Shown piece after piece: positions 27,013 through 38,016 of a stretch of DNA of 64,000 nt; position 1 is the first letter of the stretch, and the number at the start of each line of letters is the position of its first letter. The notes beneath the pieces are model-generated. The model saw only the letters and a list, made by a program, of their open reading frames with translations, made no database searches and was not told the DNA's origin. The DNA is from Vibrio gazogenes (GTDB lineage Bacteria > Pseudomonadota > Gammaproteobacteria > Enterobacterales > Vibrionaceae), in assembly GCF_023920225.1 (NCBI RefSeq), contig NZ_CP092587.1, positions 2,232,001 to 2,296,000 of the forward strand, read 5' to 3'. Both the position numbers and the translations under genes were made by a program.

Positions 27013-28416
27013 TCAAATGCTGTCGCCAACGTCACTCGCTTGCTTGATCGCCTCGATCAAACGATTTAACTCATTCTCCACATCCTGAGTGAGTTCAAAG
27101 CCGATATTGATTCGGAAACAATCATTGTAGAGCGACAGCGTACTGAAGAGCTCCCCCAACCGAATGTCAATCTGATAGGCTTCAATAAGTGCAGCAAACC
27201 GGGTGTGATTGAGATGAGGTACTTGTAGCCAGAGTACCATCCCCCCTTGAGGGTTGCTGATCTTCACTTCGTCAGGCAAGCGCGCCGATAAAAAGCTGAG
27301 ATACGCTTGTTTTAAATTGAGTAACCGGTTGCGCCGGCGTTTCAGTTGTTTGGCATAGTGACCGGATTCAACAAAATCAGCCACAGCAAGCTGAATCGGC
27401 AGAGAAACACCAAAGAAAGCAGCCGTATACTGTTGCACATACGCTGCGGTGAACCGGCCGGGTAAACACCACCCCAAACGATAGCTGGGCGATAAGCTTT
27501 TCGATATCGAACCACACCACAGGATGTAACCACCTTGATCATAATACTTGGCGGGTAAAGGCGTGTGTTCAGCATAAGAGAGCTCAAGATAGACATCATC
27601 TTCGATGATCGGCACTTGGTAATGGTTTGCCAGCGCCGCCAACTGCCGCTTTTGCTGAGCAGACATCGTGATCCCTTGCGGATTCATGTGCGATGTGCAG
27701 AAAATACCGGCTTTCACACTGCCTTGCCGTAAGTGCTGTTCCAGTTGATCAAGATCGATCCCTTCGTCCAGCGATGGGATTTCAACGATCTGACGCCCCA
27801 TTTGCCCAAGCAAATCTAAAATACCGCTAAAACAGGGGGAACTGATGGCAATCGCATCTCCCACTTGCGTACAAGCTTCGACTGCCAATTTGATTGCCGG
27901 CATACACCCGGATGTGATCACCAGTTCATCCGGATTGAGATGAAGTCCGAGCTTAGCAAAGTGAGCACTGAACGCATAACGGAGTGACGGCTCACCTTGC
28001 GGATGGGGATATTGATTGAGTCGCTGGCCGAGGACTCGCTTGTTGACACGACGAAAACTCTGTTCAAGCGCATTCTGCCCCATATCATCAAGAAAAGTGG
28101 TTGAAATCCCGAGTGGCCCGTTATGTTTGGCAGGGAAAGTGAACCTTGGCCTGACCTGAGAAACCCGACTCACAAACTGCGCCCACGCCGGCGTGTGATG
28201 TTGATGACGCAGAGGAGAGACATAATATCCTGCCTGAGGCCGCGCATGGATCCAACCTTGGGATTCCAGTTCTTGGTAACAACTGACCGCTGTAGACATA
28301 CTGACGGCTTGTTGTTTCGCGAGCTGTCGTAGTGAAGGCAGACGACTTCCTTCAGTCAACTGCCCTGCTTCAATGTCGCGTATAAATTGACTCGCCATCA
28401 TCTTATACAAACTCAT
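27013..28416 (-). CDS. MocR-family regulator (GntR helix-turn-helix fused to aminotransferase-like domain)
   Basis: The 467-residue protein has an N-terminal GntR winged helix (EGSRLPSLRQLAKQQAVSMS, about 25-44) and a fold-type I PLP domain with the Schiff-base lysine in CGSISKSLSPSYRLGW. MocR proteins bind PLP and an effector and regulate the divergent gene. I take the ATG at 28416; the open frame extends to 28494 but that part covers the operator repeats. The divergent neighbour is an EamA exporter, so it probably controls export of an amine or amino acid. Effector unknown. Confidence 0.85.
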   Translation of the reverse strand: MSLYKMMASQFIRDIEAGQLTEGSRLPSLRQLAKQQAVSMSTAVSCYQELESQGWIHARPQAGYYVSPLRHQHHTPAWAQFVSRVSQVRPRFTFPAKHNGPLGISTTFLDDMGQNALEQSFRRVNKRVLGQRLNQYPHPQGEPSLRYAFSAHFAKLGLHLNPDELVITSGCMPAIKLAVEACTQVGDAIAISSPCFSGILDLLGQMGRQIVEIPSLDEGIDLDQLEQHLRQGSVKAGIFCTSHMNPQGITMSAQQKRQLAALANHYQVPIIEDDVYLELSYAEHTPLPAKYYDQGGYILWCGSISKSLSPSYRLGWCLPGRFTAAYVQQYTAAFFGVSLPIQLAVADFVESGHYAKQLKRRRNRLLNLKQAYLSFLSARLPDEVKISNPQGGMVLWLQVPHLNHTRFAALIEAYQIDIRLGELFSTLSLYNDCFRINIGFELTQDVENELNRLIEAIKQASDVGDSI

Positions 28417-28425
28417 AGACCACCA

Positions 28426-28475
28426 CTGTACCGTTTTAAAGCTGAAAAATTGTATCTGTACCCTTAACTGTACCC
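28426..28475. promoter_or_regulatory. Three direct repeats, candidate MocR operator
   Basis: CTGTACC occurs at 28426, 28456 and 28468, always in the same orientation, with the last two 12 bp apart. Direct repeats in the shared promoter are the typical binding arrangement of MocR proteins. The region separates the regulator from the EamA gene. Confidence 0.65.
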
Positions 28476-28512
28476 GAGCCATACTGCTTTTCAAGCAAAA
28501 AGGAGCACAGTG

Positions 28513-29403
28513 ATGGTAAGAAACGATTTATTGTTGGCAATTGTTGTCATGGCAATTTGGGGATTTAACTTTTCGATGATTAAGTTGGGTATTACGGATG
28601 TCCACCCATTATTGGCGACAGCTGCCCGATTTACTTTGGCGGTGATACCCGCCATATTCTTTATCCGCAGGCCGAATGTTGCCTGGCGTTATTTATTTGC
28701 TTACGGCTTCGTGTTTGGGGTCGGCATCTGGGGAATGGCGTCTTGGTCAATCACCGCGGGACTTTCTTCAGGTATGTCTTCGGTACTGCTTTCATCAAAT
28801 GCGTTAATCAGTATGGCGGCCGGAGTATGGATCCAAAAAGAACGTATTTCAAAGCGCAAAATCATTGGTGCTGTGGCTGCACTCGTTGCACTTTTAGTCT
28901 TGGTTTCTGCGACGCACGGTAACATCACGCCACAAGGGTTGATGTTGATTATGATTGCTGCGACTTGTTGGACCATTATGGGCATGATTGTCAAAGCATC
29001 GAAAACCACCCAAGCCTTTGCATTTAACGTTTGGGGCATGCTCTTTGCGCCGCTTCCTCTAGTGCTGTTTGCGATGAGCATTTACGGTTCGGATATCATC
29101 TTCCATGCAATTGCAGCTTGGGATATGAAAACAACAATCGCAGTGGGCTTTCAGGCCTATCCGACCACATTATTTGGTTATTGGGTCTGGAACCGGCTAC
29201 TGATCCGTTATCCACTCAGTATGACCGCTCCACTGACTTTATTCGTCCCTATCTTTGCCTTAATTTCCGGCTATTTTATGTTTGGTGAAATTTTAAGTCT
29301 CGCGCAGGTTGTCGCGTGTATTATGTTTTTAGTCGGCATTGGGTTAATCGTAAAACCGGCGACCCACAAAGATCCACAACAAATACAGCCATCTCTCAGC
29401 TAG
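28513..29403 (+). CDS. EamA-family (DMT) exporter, YdeD/EamA-like
   Basis: The 296-residue protein has ten predicted membrane segments in two EamA repeats. Its start, DLLLAIVVMAIWGFNFSMIK, and the RPNVAWRYLFAYG region resemble the O-acetylserine/cysteine exporter EamA of enterics. It should export a small amino-acid-like metabolite. AAAAAGGAG sits 8 bp before the ATG at 28513; a GTG one codon earlier is possible. It is divergent from the MocR regulator, across CTGTACC repeats. Confidence 0.82.
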   Translation: MVRNDLLLAIVVMAIWGFNFSMIKLGITDVHPLLATAARFTLAVIPAIFFIRRPNVAWRYLFAYGFVFGVGIWGMASWSITAGLSSGMSSVLLSSNALISMAAGVWIQKERISKRKIIGAVAALVALLVLVSATHGNITPQGLMLIMIAATCWTIMGMIVKASKTTQAFAFNVWGMLFAPLPLVLFAMSIYGSDIIFHAIAAWDMKTTIAVGFQAYPTTLFGYWVWNRLLIRYPLSMTAPLTLFVPIFALISGYFMFGEILSLAQVVACIMFLVGIGLIVKPATHKDPQQIQPSLS

Positions 29404-29555
29404 TGCTTGAAAAAATAACCGCTTTATACTATTCGTTAAATTTGATATGTTTTTTATTAATAATAAGTAATTGATCATGTCTATGAGTCTGCAATCGGTC
29501 AGAAACAGTTGTCGTTGCAGATTTTCAGGTAAACGTTTGGCTAAGGAGAAGCGGG

Positions 29556-31190
29556 ATGAACCTATTTTTTATGAGAACAATCAGGGCCAGATATACATTT
29601 AATTTTTCATTACTCAGTGTTGTATTTCTCATCGTGGTTGTCGCTGCTTATCAATTAGTCAATTATATTCAGCATAATACCGGACGCTATTCACAGGGTG
29701 CCAACTTAATTCAAAATGCGGACCGGGATCTCTATCAATCCCGGCTCGCACTCTCCACATTAATCTTTTCACCGGATAGTCATGAACAGACAACTCAATC
29801 GACACTCAAAGAAGAAATTACATCCAATGCAAAGCAGGCATTACAACGAATGCAAGCGTTTATGCAAATGACCAAAGATGAGCCGGAAATTGCTAATTAT
29901 CTCACCCCTTTTCAACGTTATTACCAACAATGGCAGGCTGAGCATGCCGCTGTATTAAAAGCATTCGAGAATCAACAGCACGATTTAGCGGTTCAACTCT
30001 TCTTGACTCGCAATGCTGATTCATTTCAGGAATTAAGAAGCCTATATGACGGTTCTGAAGAATTAATCACTAAATATGCCACCCAAGAGAGACAACAAAT
30101 TGATCACCATGCCGAACAATTCAAATTATTTGTCTCTATTCTTTCTGTCATTGTCTTATTTTTAAGCCTGATTCTTGCTTGGTTTGCCCCGAAAAAGATT
30201 TCCAATGCGATTAAAAAAGTTACATCGGATATTCATCAAGTCAGTCAGGGTGATGGTGATTTGACACGGCGGATTAACAGTCAAAAACCGGATGAAACAG
30301 GTGATCTGAGTCGCGAACTCGACGGTTTTGTTGACAAACTCGGTGATATTATCCGCCAAATCAGAAATGGGTGTGGCAGTATTCAGGACGAAATGAAAAA
30401 AATTAGTCACGCTGCTGCGGAATCATCATCTCTCAGTGATAAAGAAGATCAATCACTGGATATGGTTGTTACAGCAGTCGAGGAAATGAGCTCAGCGACA
30501 AAAGAAGTTGCCCAAAATGCAGCAGAAACAGCCACTCAAGTTGATTTACTTTCCCGGCTGGTTGATGAAGGAGAAGCGTCCATTCTCCATTCAACTGAGC
30601 GTTTACATGATTTAACCCAACAAATTGAACATGCCTCAATGGTTATTGAACGCTTGTCTCACAGCTCCGAAAAAATTTCATCCGTTTTAGATGTAATTCT
30701 CAACATTTCCGAACAGACCAACCTATTAGCCCTGAATGCTGCGATTGAAGCCGCGCGAGCCGGTGAGCAAGGACGGGGATTTGCAGTGGTCGCGGATGAA
30801 GTCAGAAATTTAGCGAGTAAGACCCAACTATCGACTGAAGATATTCGCCATATGATCAACAGCCTGCAAAACGAAGTATCAGAAGCGGTTAAATCCATCA
30901 AAACGAGTGTCGATATTGCAAGCAGTACCGAAACTCTGAATGCTCAAACAAAAGAGTTACTCGATACGGTGAAGTCATCTTCGAATCAGATTCAAGGGCT
31001 AACATTGCAAACAGCCAGTGCAACGGATGAGCAAAGTCTGGTTGCCAATGAGATTAATAGCAACTTAACAAACCTCTCAGAGATGTCGAAACAGATCAGA
31101 AATATGTCAAATACGGTAAATCAGTCGGTGCAAGATGCAGTGATGGATCTTGAATCGCTGGCAACACAAATTAAACGTTTTTCTGTGTAA
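29556..31190 (+). CDS. Methyl-accepting chemotaxis protein
   Basis: The 544-residue receptor has two membrane segments (about 15-38 and 191-211) around a helical periplasmic domain of about 150 residues that looks like a four-helix bundle. A HAMP domain (about 212-265) and a long coiled-coil signalling domain with the hairpin tip [20 protein letters not shown] and [14 protein letters not shown] follow. It lacks a C-terminal CheR-binding pentapeptide. It senses an unknown ligand and signals through CheA/CheW. AAGGAGAAG precedes the start. It stands alone between unrelated genes. Confidence 0.92.
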   Translation: MNLFFMRTIRARYTFNFSLLSVVFLIVVVAAYQLVNYIQHNTGRYSQGANLIQNADRDLYQSRLALSTLIFSPDSHEQTTQSTLKEEITSNAKQALQRMQAFMQMTKDEPEIANYLTPFQRYYQQWQAEHAAVLKAFENQQHDLAVQLFLTRNADSFQELRSLYDGSEELITKYATQERQQIDHHAEQFKLFVSILSVIVLFLSLILAWFAPKKISNAIKKVTSDIHQVSQGDGDLTRRINSQKPDETGDLSRELDGFVDKLGDIIRQIRNGCGSIQDEMKKISHAAAESSSLSDKEDQSLDMVVTAVEEMSSATKEVAQNAAETATQVDLLSRLVDEGEASILHSTERLHDLTQQIEHASMVIERLSHSSEKISSVLDVILNISEQTNLLALNAAIEAARAGEQGRGFAVVADEVRNLASKTQLSTEDIRHMINSLQNEVSEAVKSIKTSVDIASSTETLNAQTKELLDTVKSSSNQIQGLTLQTASATDEQSLVANEINSNLTNLSEMSKQIRNMSNTVNQSVQDAVMDLESLATQIKRFSV

Positions 31191-31544
31191 GCCAATGATT
31201 TGAAAGACGCATCAATATGCTTTCATGAACCAATCACACAGATAATAAGGCCACAATGAAATAGTGACCTACTTTCCCTTACGCTGCGAGAGCGCAATGA
31301 TATTGAGCTCTCGCAGAGAACAACCCACGATGGCCACCGGATCAGTCGATTATTTCATCATAATGTCTTATTTTTGGTCACTCACTTTGTTCATCCAGCT
31401 TTGCTGTCCGTGAACAAAAGTTACAAAAGCACAAGATAGTTACATTAGCCACAAAATCAATCTTTCTCCTTCTCAGTGTTGATAGACTCGCCCCATAAAA
31501 TAAAAAAACCACCCCTACAGAAACAGAAAATGTGCAGGTAAACT
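31191..31544. other. Intergenic region with one hairpin
   Basis: A 10-bp inverted repeat (CTGCGAGAGC at 31284 and GCTCTCGCAG at 31307) may end the chemoreceptor transcript. The rest should hold the promoter of the 2HCT symporter gene. I see no further gene. Confidence 0.5.
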
Positions 31545-32825
31545 ATGTTAACCAATAACTCTATCAACCCTACAGATAAGCGCACGATTCACATTATCTT
31601 TGCGCTTTCTGCGGCAGTCATCTTACTCGCCACGCTCCAGAATAAAATGCCAACAGGAATCATTGGCGCAATCGGTGTCATGGCGGTTGTCGGATATATC
31701 TTGAATGTCATAGGAGACAAAACCCCCATTTTGAACCAATTCTTTGGTGGCGGTGCCATTGCCATTATTTTTGGTTCTTCTTATCTATTCCACAGTGATT
31801 TCATGCCGCAACAGATTGCCGGCTCAATTACCACATTTATGAAAAGCGGTGGCTTCCTCTCTTTCTTTATTGCCAGTCTGGTCACCGGTTCAATCTTAGG
31901 CATGGAGAGAGAAATCCTCAAAAAAGCCGCGCTCAAATATATCCCGGTAATTTTCGGAGGGGTTATTTTTGCGTTTCTGTTTGCCGGACTCGTCGGTTTC
32001 ATGGTCGGAGACGGCTTCTTCGATTCGATCATGCTGATTGCACTGCCAATCATGGGTGGTGGTATGGGTGCCGGAGCAGTCCCTCTGGTTGAAATCATGT
32101 CCGGTAACACGTCGATGACGGCTGCTGAACTGATGTCAAAAATGGTTCCGGCACTGGCTATCGGTAATGCGATGGCGATTGTGATTGCTGGCCTGCTCAA
32201 CAAACTAGGGACCATCTACCCGTCTCTGACCGGCAACGGTCAACTGATCCGTGGCTCACATCAGCCATCAGTAGAAGAAACAAACGAAAAACCATCAGTG
32301 GATACATTAGGTATCGGTGCATTACTGGCAATCACGATGTTTTTTGTCGGTACAATGCTCACCGAAGTGATTAGCATGCATACCTACGCATTGATGATTC
32401 TGTTCGTTGCATTTGTCAAAGTCATGGGGGTGATTCCCCGTGAACTCGAAAAGTCAGCACACGCTTGGTACAAATTCGTAGTCGATAACCTCACACCAGC
32501 ATTGTTAGTCGGTATTGGTGTCGCCTATACCGATCTCAATCAAATTGTCGCCTCATTGAGTGTTGAATACTTCCTGATGGTGTTTGCAACGGTTATTGGC
32601 GCCGTAGTTGGTGCTGCATTGGTTGGCCGAATGATGGGATTCTATGCCATTGAAGCGGCCCTGACTGCTGGTCTATGTATGGCCAATATGGGCGGAACCG
32701 GAGACGTTGCCGTCTTGGCAGCTTCACGTCGTATGGAACTGATGCCGTTTGCACAAATTTCATCCCGAATCGGTGGGGCCTTTATGCTGATTTTAGCCAC
32801 CGTGATCCTTGAATTATTGAAATAG
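31545..32825 (+). CDS. 2-hydroxycarboxylate:sodium symporter (CitS/MaeN family)
   Basis: The 426-residue membrane protein has about eleven helices and the two re-entrant-loop motifs of the 2HCT family, ALPIMGGGMGAGAVPL (about 164-179) and ANMGGTGDVAVLAAS (about 382-396). Members import citrate, malate or lactate with sodium. Location just before frdABCD, dcuB and a DcuSR-type system points to anaerobic malate or citrate use, feeding fumarate reductase; substrate choice is inference. Confidence 0.9.
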   Translation: MLTNNSINPTDKRTIHIIFALSAAVILLATLQNKMPTGIIGAIGVMAVVGYILNVIGDKTPILNQFFGGGAIAIIFGSSYLFHSDFMPQQIAGSITTFMKSGGFLSFFIASLVTGSILGMEREILKKAALKYIPVIFGGVIFAFLFAGLVGFMVGDGFFDSIMLIALPIMGGGMGAGAVPLVEIMSGNTSMTAAELMSKMVPALAIGNAMAIVIAGLLNKLGTIYPSLTGNGQLIRGSHQPSVEETNEKPSVDTLGIGALLAITMFFVGTMLTEVISMHTYALMILFVAFVKVMGVIPRELEKSAHAWYKFVVDNLTPALLVGIGVAYTDLNQIVASLSVEYFLMVFATVIGAVVGAALVGRMMGFYAIEAALTAGLCMANMGGTGDVAVLAASRRMELMPFAQISSRIGGAFMLILATVILELLK

Positions 32826-33128
32826 GGAACGACGACAGTCGCTCCAAGAAAACAATGACGATGCGTCACTGGCGCATCCTGTGAAATAAAAAACTGAGAT
32901 TAAACATAATAATTGATAAGTGTCCGGAACCTGCTCAGCGCCGAGTCACGTTTAATCTTCAGACAATACCAAAAAAGCAATACTGTCAGCCCAAGGAAAA
33001 TAAGCATTCATTTCAGAATAACAAGAATGCATCGGTATCCGACCCTCACGGGTCGGTATACCCACTTGTTTGATATGGAAAGTACCTCGGTACTTTTGAA
33101 TTGATTATTTTACACTTGGAGGATAGCT
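32826..33128. other. Upstream region of frdABCD with two leader hairpins
   Basis: Two inverted repeats lie before frdA: CGACCCTCACGGGTCG near 33040-33055 and AAAGTAC-CTCG-GTACTTT at 33079-33096, the latter 33 bp before the start codon. They may affect transcript ends or stability. I did not find a complete FNR box (TTGAT-N4-ATCAA), though anaerobic control would be expected. Confidence 0.45.
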
Positions 33129-34931
33129 GTGAAAACGTTAACCACAGATATCGCAATTATTGGTGCTGGCGGTGCAGGACTACGTTCTGCCATCGCGGCC
33201 ACCGAAGCAAATCCAGAATTGGAAATCGCTCTGATTTCTAAAGTTTATCCCATGCGTTCTCACTCCGTTGCTGCCGAAGGTGGTTCCGCTGCTGTCATCA
33301 AAGAAGAAGACAGTTTGGACAACCACTTTAATGATACGGTTGGCGGTGGCGACTGGTTATGTGAGCAAGATGTCGTTGAATATTTTGTTGCCAATGCGAC
33401 TCGGGAAATGATCCAGATGGAGCAATGGGGCTGCCCCTGGAGCCGGAAAAAAAATGGTGAAGTCAACGTTCGCCGTTTCGGTGGTATGAAGGTTGAGAGA
33501 ACTTGGTTTGCCGCAGATAAAACCGGTTTTCATATGCTGCATACCCTATTCCAAACATCCATGAAATATCCACAAATCAAACGCTTTGACGAATACTTCG
33601 TGGTTGATCTGTTGGTGGACGACGGTCAGGTGCAAGGTTTGATTGCCATTCATATGGCAGAAGGTGAGTTAGTCGCCATTAAGGCAAAATCCGTCATTCT
33701 GGCGACCGGTGGTGCAGGCCGCGTTTATCATTGTAATACCAATGGTGGCATTGTAACCGGTGATGGCATGGCCATGGCCTATCGTCACGGTGTGCCACTT
33801 CGCGATATGGAGTTTGTCCAGTACCATCCGACAGGTCTGCCCGGTACAGGGATCCTGATGACCGAAGGGTGTCGGGGTGAAGGCGGTATTATCGTCAATA
33901 AAAACGGCTACCGTTACCTGCAAGATTACGGTATGGGCCCGGAAACACCGGTTGGCGAGCCGAAAAACAAATATATGGAACTCGGTCCGCGTGACAAAGT
34001 TTCTCAGGCTTTCTGGCACGAACAGCAAAAAGGCAATACCATCCCACATCCACTCGGCGATGTCGTCCATTTGGATCTGCGTCATCTGGGCGAGGAATAT
34101 CTGCATGAGCGTCTGCCATTTATCTGTGAGCTGGCAAAAGCTTACGTGAATGTCGACCCGGTCAAAGAGCCAATCCCAATCCGTCCGACGGTGCACTACA
34201 CCATGGGTGGGATTGAAACTAATGGTCAATGTGAAACCCGGATCCAAGGCTTGTTTGCTGTCGGTGAATGTTCTTCTGTCGGTCTGCACGGTGCGAACCG
34301 TCTCGGCTCCAACTCACTGGCTGAATTCGTCGTATTCGGTCGTGTTGCCGGTGAACACGCCGCAGAACGTGCGACCACCTTCAGCGGCTGGAATGATGCT
34401 GCGATTGCCGCACAAATCAAATCCACCGAAGATCGAATTGCTGCACTAACGCAACAAGAAGGCGATGAAAACTGGGCCGATATCCGCACTGAAATGGGTC
34501 ATGCCATGGAAGCCGGATGTGGGATCTATCGTCAGGAAGATCTGATGCAGCAAGCGATTGATAAGCTGACCGAGCTGAAAGCCCGCTATAAAAAAATCAG
34601 CATCAAAGACAAAGGCAAAGTCTTTAACACTGACCTACTGTATGCATTAGAAATCGGTTATGGTCTGGAAGTCGCCGAAGCAATGGTTCACTCAGCGATT
34701 CTCCGTAAAGAGTCCCGTGGTGCACACCAACGTCTCGATGACGGTTGTACCGAGCGTGACGATGTCAACTTCCTCAAACACTCTCTGGCATTCTATCAAA
34801 AAGATGCAGCGCCTCGGATTGACTACAGTGATGTCACCATCACCAAGTCACAACCGAAAGCCCGTCTTTATGGTGCCGCTGCTGAGCAAGCCGCAGCCGA
34901 AGAAGCCAAACAGCGCGCAGAGGAGAAATAA
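33129..34931 (+). CDS. frdA: Fumarate reductase flavoprotein subunit
   Basis: The 600-residue protein has the FAD-binding [10 protein letters not shown] (12-21) and the covalent-flavin histidine H45 in [10 protein letters not shown]. It also has the fumarate-site motifs [20 protein letters not shown] and HYTMGGI, and the capping-domain [20 protein letters not shown]. It reduces fumarate to succinate in anaerobic respiration at the cytoplasmic face of the inner membrane. The start is GTG at 33129 with TTGGAGGATAG just before. It is the first gene of a compact frdABCD operon. Confidence 0.97.
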   Translation: MKTLTTDIAIIGAGGAGLRSAIAATEANPELEIALISKVYPMRSHSVAAEGGSAAVIKEEDSLDNHFNDTVGGGDWLCEQDVVEYFVANATREMIQMEQWGCPWSRKKNGEVNVRRFGGMKVERTWFAADKTGFHMLHTLFQTSMKYPQIKRFDEYFVVDLLVDDGQVQGLIAIHMAEGELVAIKAKSVILATGGAGRVYHCNTNGGIVTGDGMAMAYRHGVPLRDMEFVQYHPTGLPGTGILMTEGCRGEGGIIVNKNGYRYLQDYGMGPETPVGEPKNKYMELGPRDKVSQAFWHEQQKGNTIPHPLGDVVHLDLRHLGEEYLHERLPFICELAKAYVNVDPVKEPIPIRPTVHYTMGGIETNGQCETRIQGLFAVGECSSVGLHGANRLGSNSLAEFVVFGRVAGEHAAERATTFSGWNDAAIAAQIKSTEDRIAALTQQEGDENWADIRTEMGHAMEAGCGIYRQEDLMQQAIDKLTELKARYKKISIKDKGKVFNTDLLYALEIGYGLEVAEAMVHSAILRKESRGAHQRLDDGCTERDDVNFLKHSLAFYQKDAAPRIDYSDVTITKSQPKARLYGAAAEQAAAEEAKQRAEEK

Positions 34932-34933
34932 TC

Positions 34934-35674
34934 ATGGTCACCCAACGTATTCAAAAAGTGGACATTCTGCGTTATGACCCGGAAAAAGATGCTGAGCCTT
35001 ACTTACAGTCTTTTAACGTCCCTTTCAATGAAACCATGTCGATCCTCGACGCCATTTCATATGTGAAAGATCATCTGGACAAGGACCTCTCCTATCGTTG
35101 GTCTTGTCGGATGGCGATCTGTGGCTCTTGTGGCGTGATGGTCAACGGCGTACCGAAACTCGCCTGTAAAAGTTTTCTGCGTGACTACCCGAACGGCGTG
35201 AAGATCGAGCCATTGGCAAACTTCCCGATTGAAAAAGATCTGATTGTCGATATGACACCGTTCATCGAACGTCTGGAAGCCATTAAACCTTATATCATCG
35301 GTAATGATCGTAAACCGGAAGACGGCACCAACCTACAAACGCCAGAGCAAATGGCAAAATATAAACAGTTTGCCGGCTGTATCAACTGTGGTTTGTGTTA
35401 TGCCGCCTGTCCGCAGTTCGGCCTCAATCCGGAATTTATCGGTCCGGCCGCACTGACATTGGCACATCGTTATAACCTCGACAGCCGTGACCATGGTCAG
35501 GCCGAGCGGATGAAACTGATCAATGGTGAAAATGGGGCCTGGGGTTGTACCTTCGTCGGTTACTGCTCTGAAGTGTGTCCGAAGAATGTCGATCCGGCAG
35601 CGGCTGTCAACCAGGGTAAAGTGGCGTCGTCCATGGACTTTGTCATCGCGATGTTGAAACCTCAGGAGGCATAA
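34934..35674 (+). CDS. frdB: Fumarate reductase iron-sulfur subunit
   Basis: The 246-residue protein carries the [2Fe-2S] ligands in [16 protein letters not shown] plus a later Cys, and the [4Fe-4S]/[3Fe-4S] ligands in [12 protein letters not shown] and [13 protein letters not shown]. It passes electrons from menaquinol at FrdCD to FrdA. It starts 2 bp after the frdA stop, indicating translational coupling. Length and motifs match enteric FrdB. Confidence 0.97.
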   Translation: MVTQRIQKVDILRYDPEKDAEPYLQSFNVPFNETMSILDAISYVKDHLDKDLSYRWSCRMAICGSCGVMVNGVPKLACKSFLRDYPNGVKIEPLANFPIEKDLIVDMTPFIERLEAIKPYIIGNDRKPEDGTNLQTPEQMAKYKQFAGCINCGLCYAACPQFGLNPEFIGPAALTLAHRYNLDSRDHGQAERMKLINGENGAWGCTFVGYCSEVCPKNVDPAAAVNQGKVASSMDFVIAMLKPQEA

Positions 35675-35679
35675 AAGAG

Positions 35680-36063
35680 ATGAGTAATCGTAAGCCCTAT
35701 ATAAGAGAAGTGAAACGGACGTGGTGGAAAAGCAATCCGTTCTATCGCTTCTATATGGTTCGTGAAGCGACGGTCCTGCCGTTAATCGTGTTTACCCTCT
35801 TCCTCACTGTCGGTCTGGGATGTTTGGTGAAGGGGCCGGAAGCATGGCAATCATGGCTGAACTTTATGGCGAATCCAGTAGTCATCATCATCAATGTCAT
35901 TGCGCTGATCGCCAGTTTGTTTCATGCCTATACCTTCTTTGGCATGATGCCGCAAGTGGTACCGATGCGACTGAAAGGCAAGTTAATCGATAAAAAAATT
36001 ATCGTACTGAGCCAATGGGTTGCTGTTGCCGTAATTTCTGCACTTGTGCTCATCATCGTTTAA
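35680..36063 (+). CDS. frdC: Fumarate reductase membrane anchor subunit C
   Basis: The 127-residue protein has three membrane helices and the conserved N-terminus [20 protein letters not shown], identifying FrdC. With FrdD it anchors the catalytic dimer and forms the quinol site. It begins 5 bp after frdB. Confidence 0.95.
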   Translation: MSNRKPYIREVKRTWWKSNPFYRFYMVREATVLPLIVFTLFLTVGLGCLVKGPEAWQSWLNFMANPVVIIINVIALIASLFHAYTFFGMMPQVVPMRLKGKLIDKKIIVLSQWVAVAVISALVLIIV

Positions 36064-36073
36064 GGAGACACAC

Positions 36074-36439
36074 ATGATTAACCAAAATCCAAAACGTTCA
36101 GATGAACCCGTCTGGTGGAGCCTGTTTGGTGCCGGTGGTACATGGTTTGCCATGATTACTCCAATCACAATTTTTGTATTGGGGATCATGGGGCCGATGG
36201 GCATGCTTGATGCGGACGCCCTGAGCTATGATCGTGTTCTTGGTTTTGCGACCAATATCATTGGTGCACTGTTTGTGATTGCAACCATTGCACTCCCGAT
36301 ATGGCACGCAATGCACCGTGTTCATCACGGGATGCATGACCTGAAAATCCATACCGGTGTGATGGGCAAAGTGCTGTGCTACAGCATTGCATTTGCGCTA
36401 TCAGTCATTGCGACCATTTTTATATTTATGTTGGGATGA
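36074..36439 (+). CDS. frdD: Fumarate reductase membrane anchor subunit D
   Basis: The 121-residue protein has three helices and the FrdD landmarks [19 protein letters not shown] and [31 protein letters not shown] immediately before the ATG at 36074 sets the start; an in-frame ATG at 36044 would overlap frdC and is unlikely. It ends the operon; dcuB follows after 74 bp. Confidence 0.95.
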   Translation: MINQNPKRSDEPVWWSLFGAGGTWFAMITPITIFVLGIMGPMGMLDADALSYDRVLGFATNIIGALFVIATIALPIWHAMHRVHHGMHDLKIHTGVMGKVLCYSIAFALSVIATIFIFMLG

Positions 36440-36513
36440 TTCTCCCTCGTGACCTTGTCGACGTAGGCTGCGAGCACAAGGTCACGTCAAACACATGCTA
36501 AAGAGATCATGAA

Positions 36514-37833
36514 ATGTTCTATATTCATATGCTGCTGCTGCTTACCATCATCTTTGTCGGTATCCGCCATGGTGGTATTGCATTTGGCCTGTTAGGTGGA
36601 CTCGGCGTCACCATTTTGGCCTTTGTATTTAAAGTGACACCGGGGCATCCCCCTGTCAGTGTGATGTTGATTATTCTTTCCGTGGTTGCCGCATCAGCGA
36701 CACTGGAAGCAACCGGTGGTTTGAAATTACTGGTCAAATATGCTGAAAAATTAATGCGTAAACATCCCGGTCAGATCGTGTTTCTGGGCCCCCTATGTAC
36801 TTATACCCTGACGGTTCTGGTCGGGACCGGCCACTCTGTTTATCCGCTTCTACCGGTCATTTACGATGTCGCCTATAAAAAAGGGATTCGTCCGGAACGC
36901 CCAATGGCAATTGCTTCCGTCGCCTCACAAGTGGGGATTACTGCCAGCCCAATCGCTGCGGCTGCCGCTGTTGTCATGGCAACCGCTGTCGATAATCACT
37001 TGGATATCGGTCTGATCGACGTTCTGATTGTCACTATTCCGGCTACGCTGACCGGTTTATTGGTTGCCTGTACCTGGAGTCTGAAACGCGGTAAAGATTT
37101 GGACAAAGATCCAGAGTTTAAAGCGCGTTGCCAAGATCCTGAATTTGTTCAGGAACTTGAAGACAACACGGCACTCGAGCAAGGCAACGACATTGATAAG
37201 AGTGCGAAAAAAGGCTTGCTCATTTTCATGCTGGGAATTGCAACTGTCGTTTTTGTCGCCATGTTCGGCAAAAATCTCAACCTGCTTCCTCCGGGTGTGA
37301 AAATGTCCGTCGGTATTCAATTCTTAATGCTGGCTGTCGGGGCGATTATTTTGGTCAGCACCAAGGTGTCACCGAAGAAAATCGTTCACAGTAATGTATT
37401 TATCGCGGGGATGACCGCTGTCATTATCATCTTTGGGATTGCGTGGATGAGTGACACTATCATCAGTTTTCATAAAACCTATCTGATTGATATGGTTCGC
37501 GATATTGTACACGCACATCCGTGGGCCTTTGCCATCGCGATGTTCTCGGTGTCTATCTTCCTGAAGAGTCAGGCAGCAGTGTTAACCATCATGCTCCCCC
37601 TCGGCTTTTCTTTAGGGATCCCACCGAAAGTGCTCATTGGTGTTTTACCCGCTTGCTACGCTTATTTCTTCTTCCCATTCTATCCAAGTGATCTCGCTGC
37701 GATTACCTTTGACCGTACCGGCACCACTCGAATCGGGAAATACGTACTTAACCATAGCTTTATTCTGCCGGGATTCATCTGTGTTCTGACGTCAACCGTG
37801 GTTGGTTATTTCCTCTCAACCACCATTCACTGA
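36514..37833 (+). CDS. dcuB: Anaerobic C4-dicarboxylate antiporter
   Basis: The 439-residue membrane protein follows the DcuA/DcuB family throughout (GGIAFGLLGGLGVTIL, VVAASATLEATGGLKLL, NHSFILPG near the end). Residues such as GTGHSVYPLLPVIYDVA and KKGIRPERPMA are closer to DcuB than DcuA. It exchanges external fumarate or malate for internal succinate during fumarate respiration. Position directly after frdABCD, in the same direction, and before a DcuSR-like pair supports this role. Confidence 0.9.
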   Translation: MFYIHMLLLLTIIFVGIRHGGIAFGLLGGLGVTILAFVFKVTPGHPPVSVMLIILSVVAASATLEATGGLKLLVKYAEKLMRKHPGQIVFLGPLCTYTLTVLVGTGHSVYPLLPVIYDVAYKKGIRPERPMAIASVASQVGITASPIAAAAAVVMATAVDNHLDIGLIDVLIVTIPATLTGLLVACTWSLKRGKDLDKDPEFKARCQDPEFVQELEDNTALEQGNDIDKSAKKGLLIFMLGIATVVFVAMFGKNLNLLPPGVKMSVGIQFLMLAVGAIILVSTKVSPKKIVHSNVFIAGMTAVIIIFGIAWMSDTIISFHKTYLIDMVRDIVHAHPWAFAIAMFSVSIFLKSQAAVLTIMLPLGFSLGIPPKVLIGVLPACYAYFFFPFYPSDLAAITFDRTGTTRIGKYVLNHSFILPGFICVLTSTVVGYFLSTTIH

Positions 37834-38016
37834 TTCAATTTTTCGAACTTCCCTGCTCCCGTACACCCTACGCTGTACGAGAGCAGGCTCTCACTTCCCA
37901 CCGACATCTCTTCGCACTTATCTCTCTACCTCCCGACCCATGATACAATGTCACCGACTTACGGCGCGAGCCGATTGGCGAGTCATTTCTGACGTTAAAT
38001 CTATGAATCTAAGCTT

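Noticed and set aside
33669..34289. 206-codon minus-strand frame inside frdA
   Set aside because: Antisense shadow; the plus strand encodes the complete, motif-bearing FrdA.
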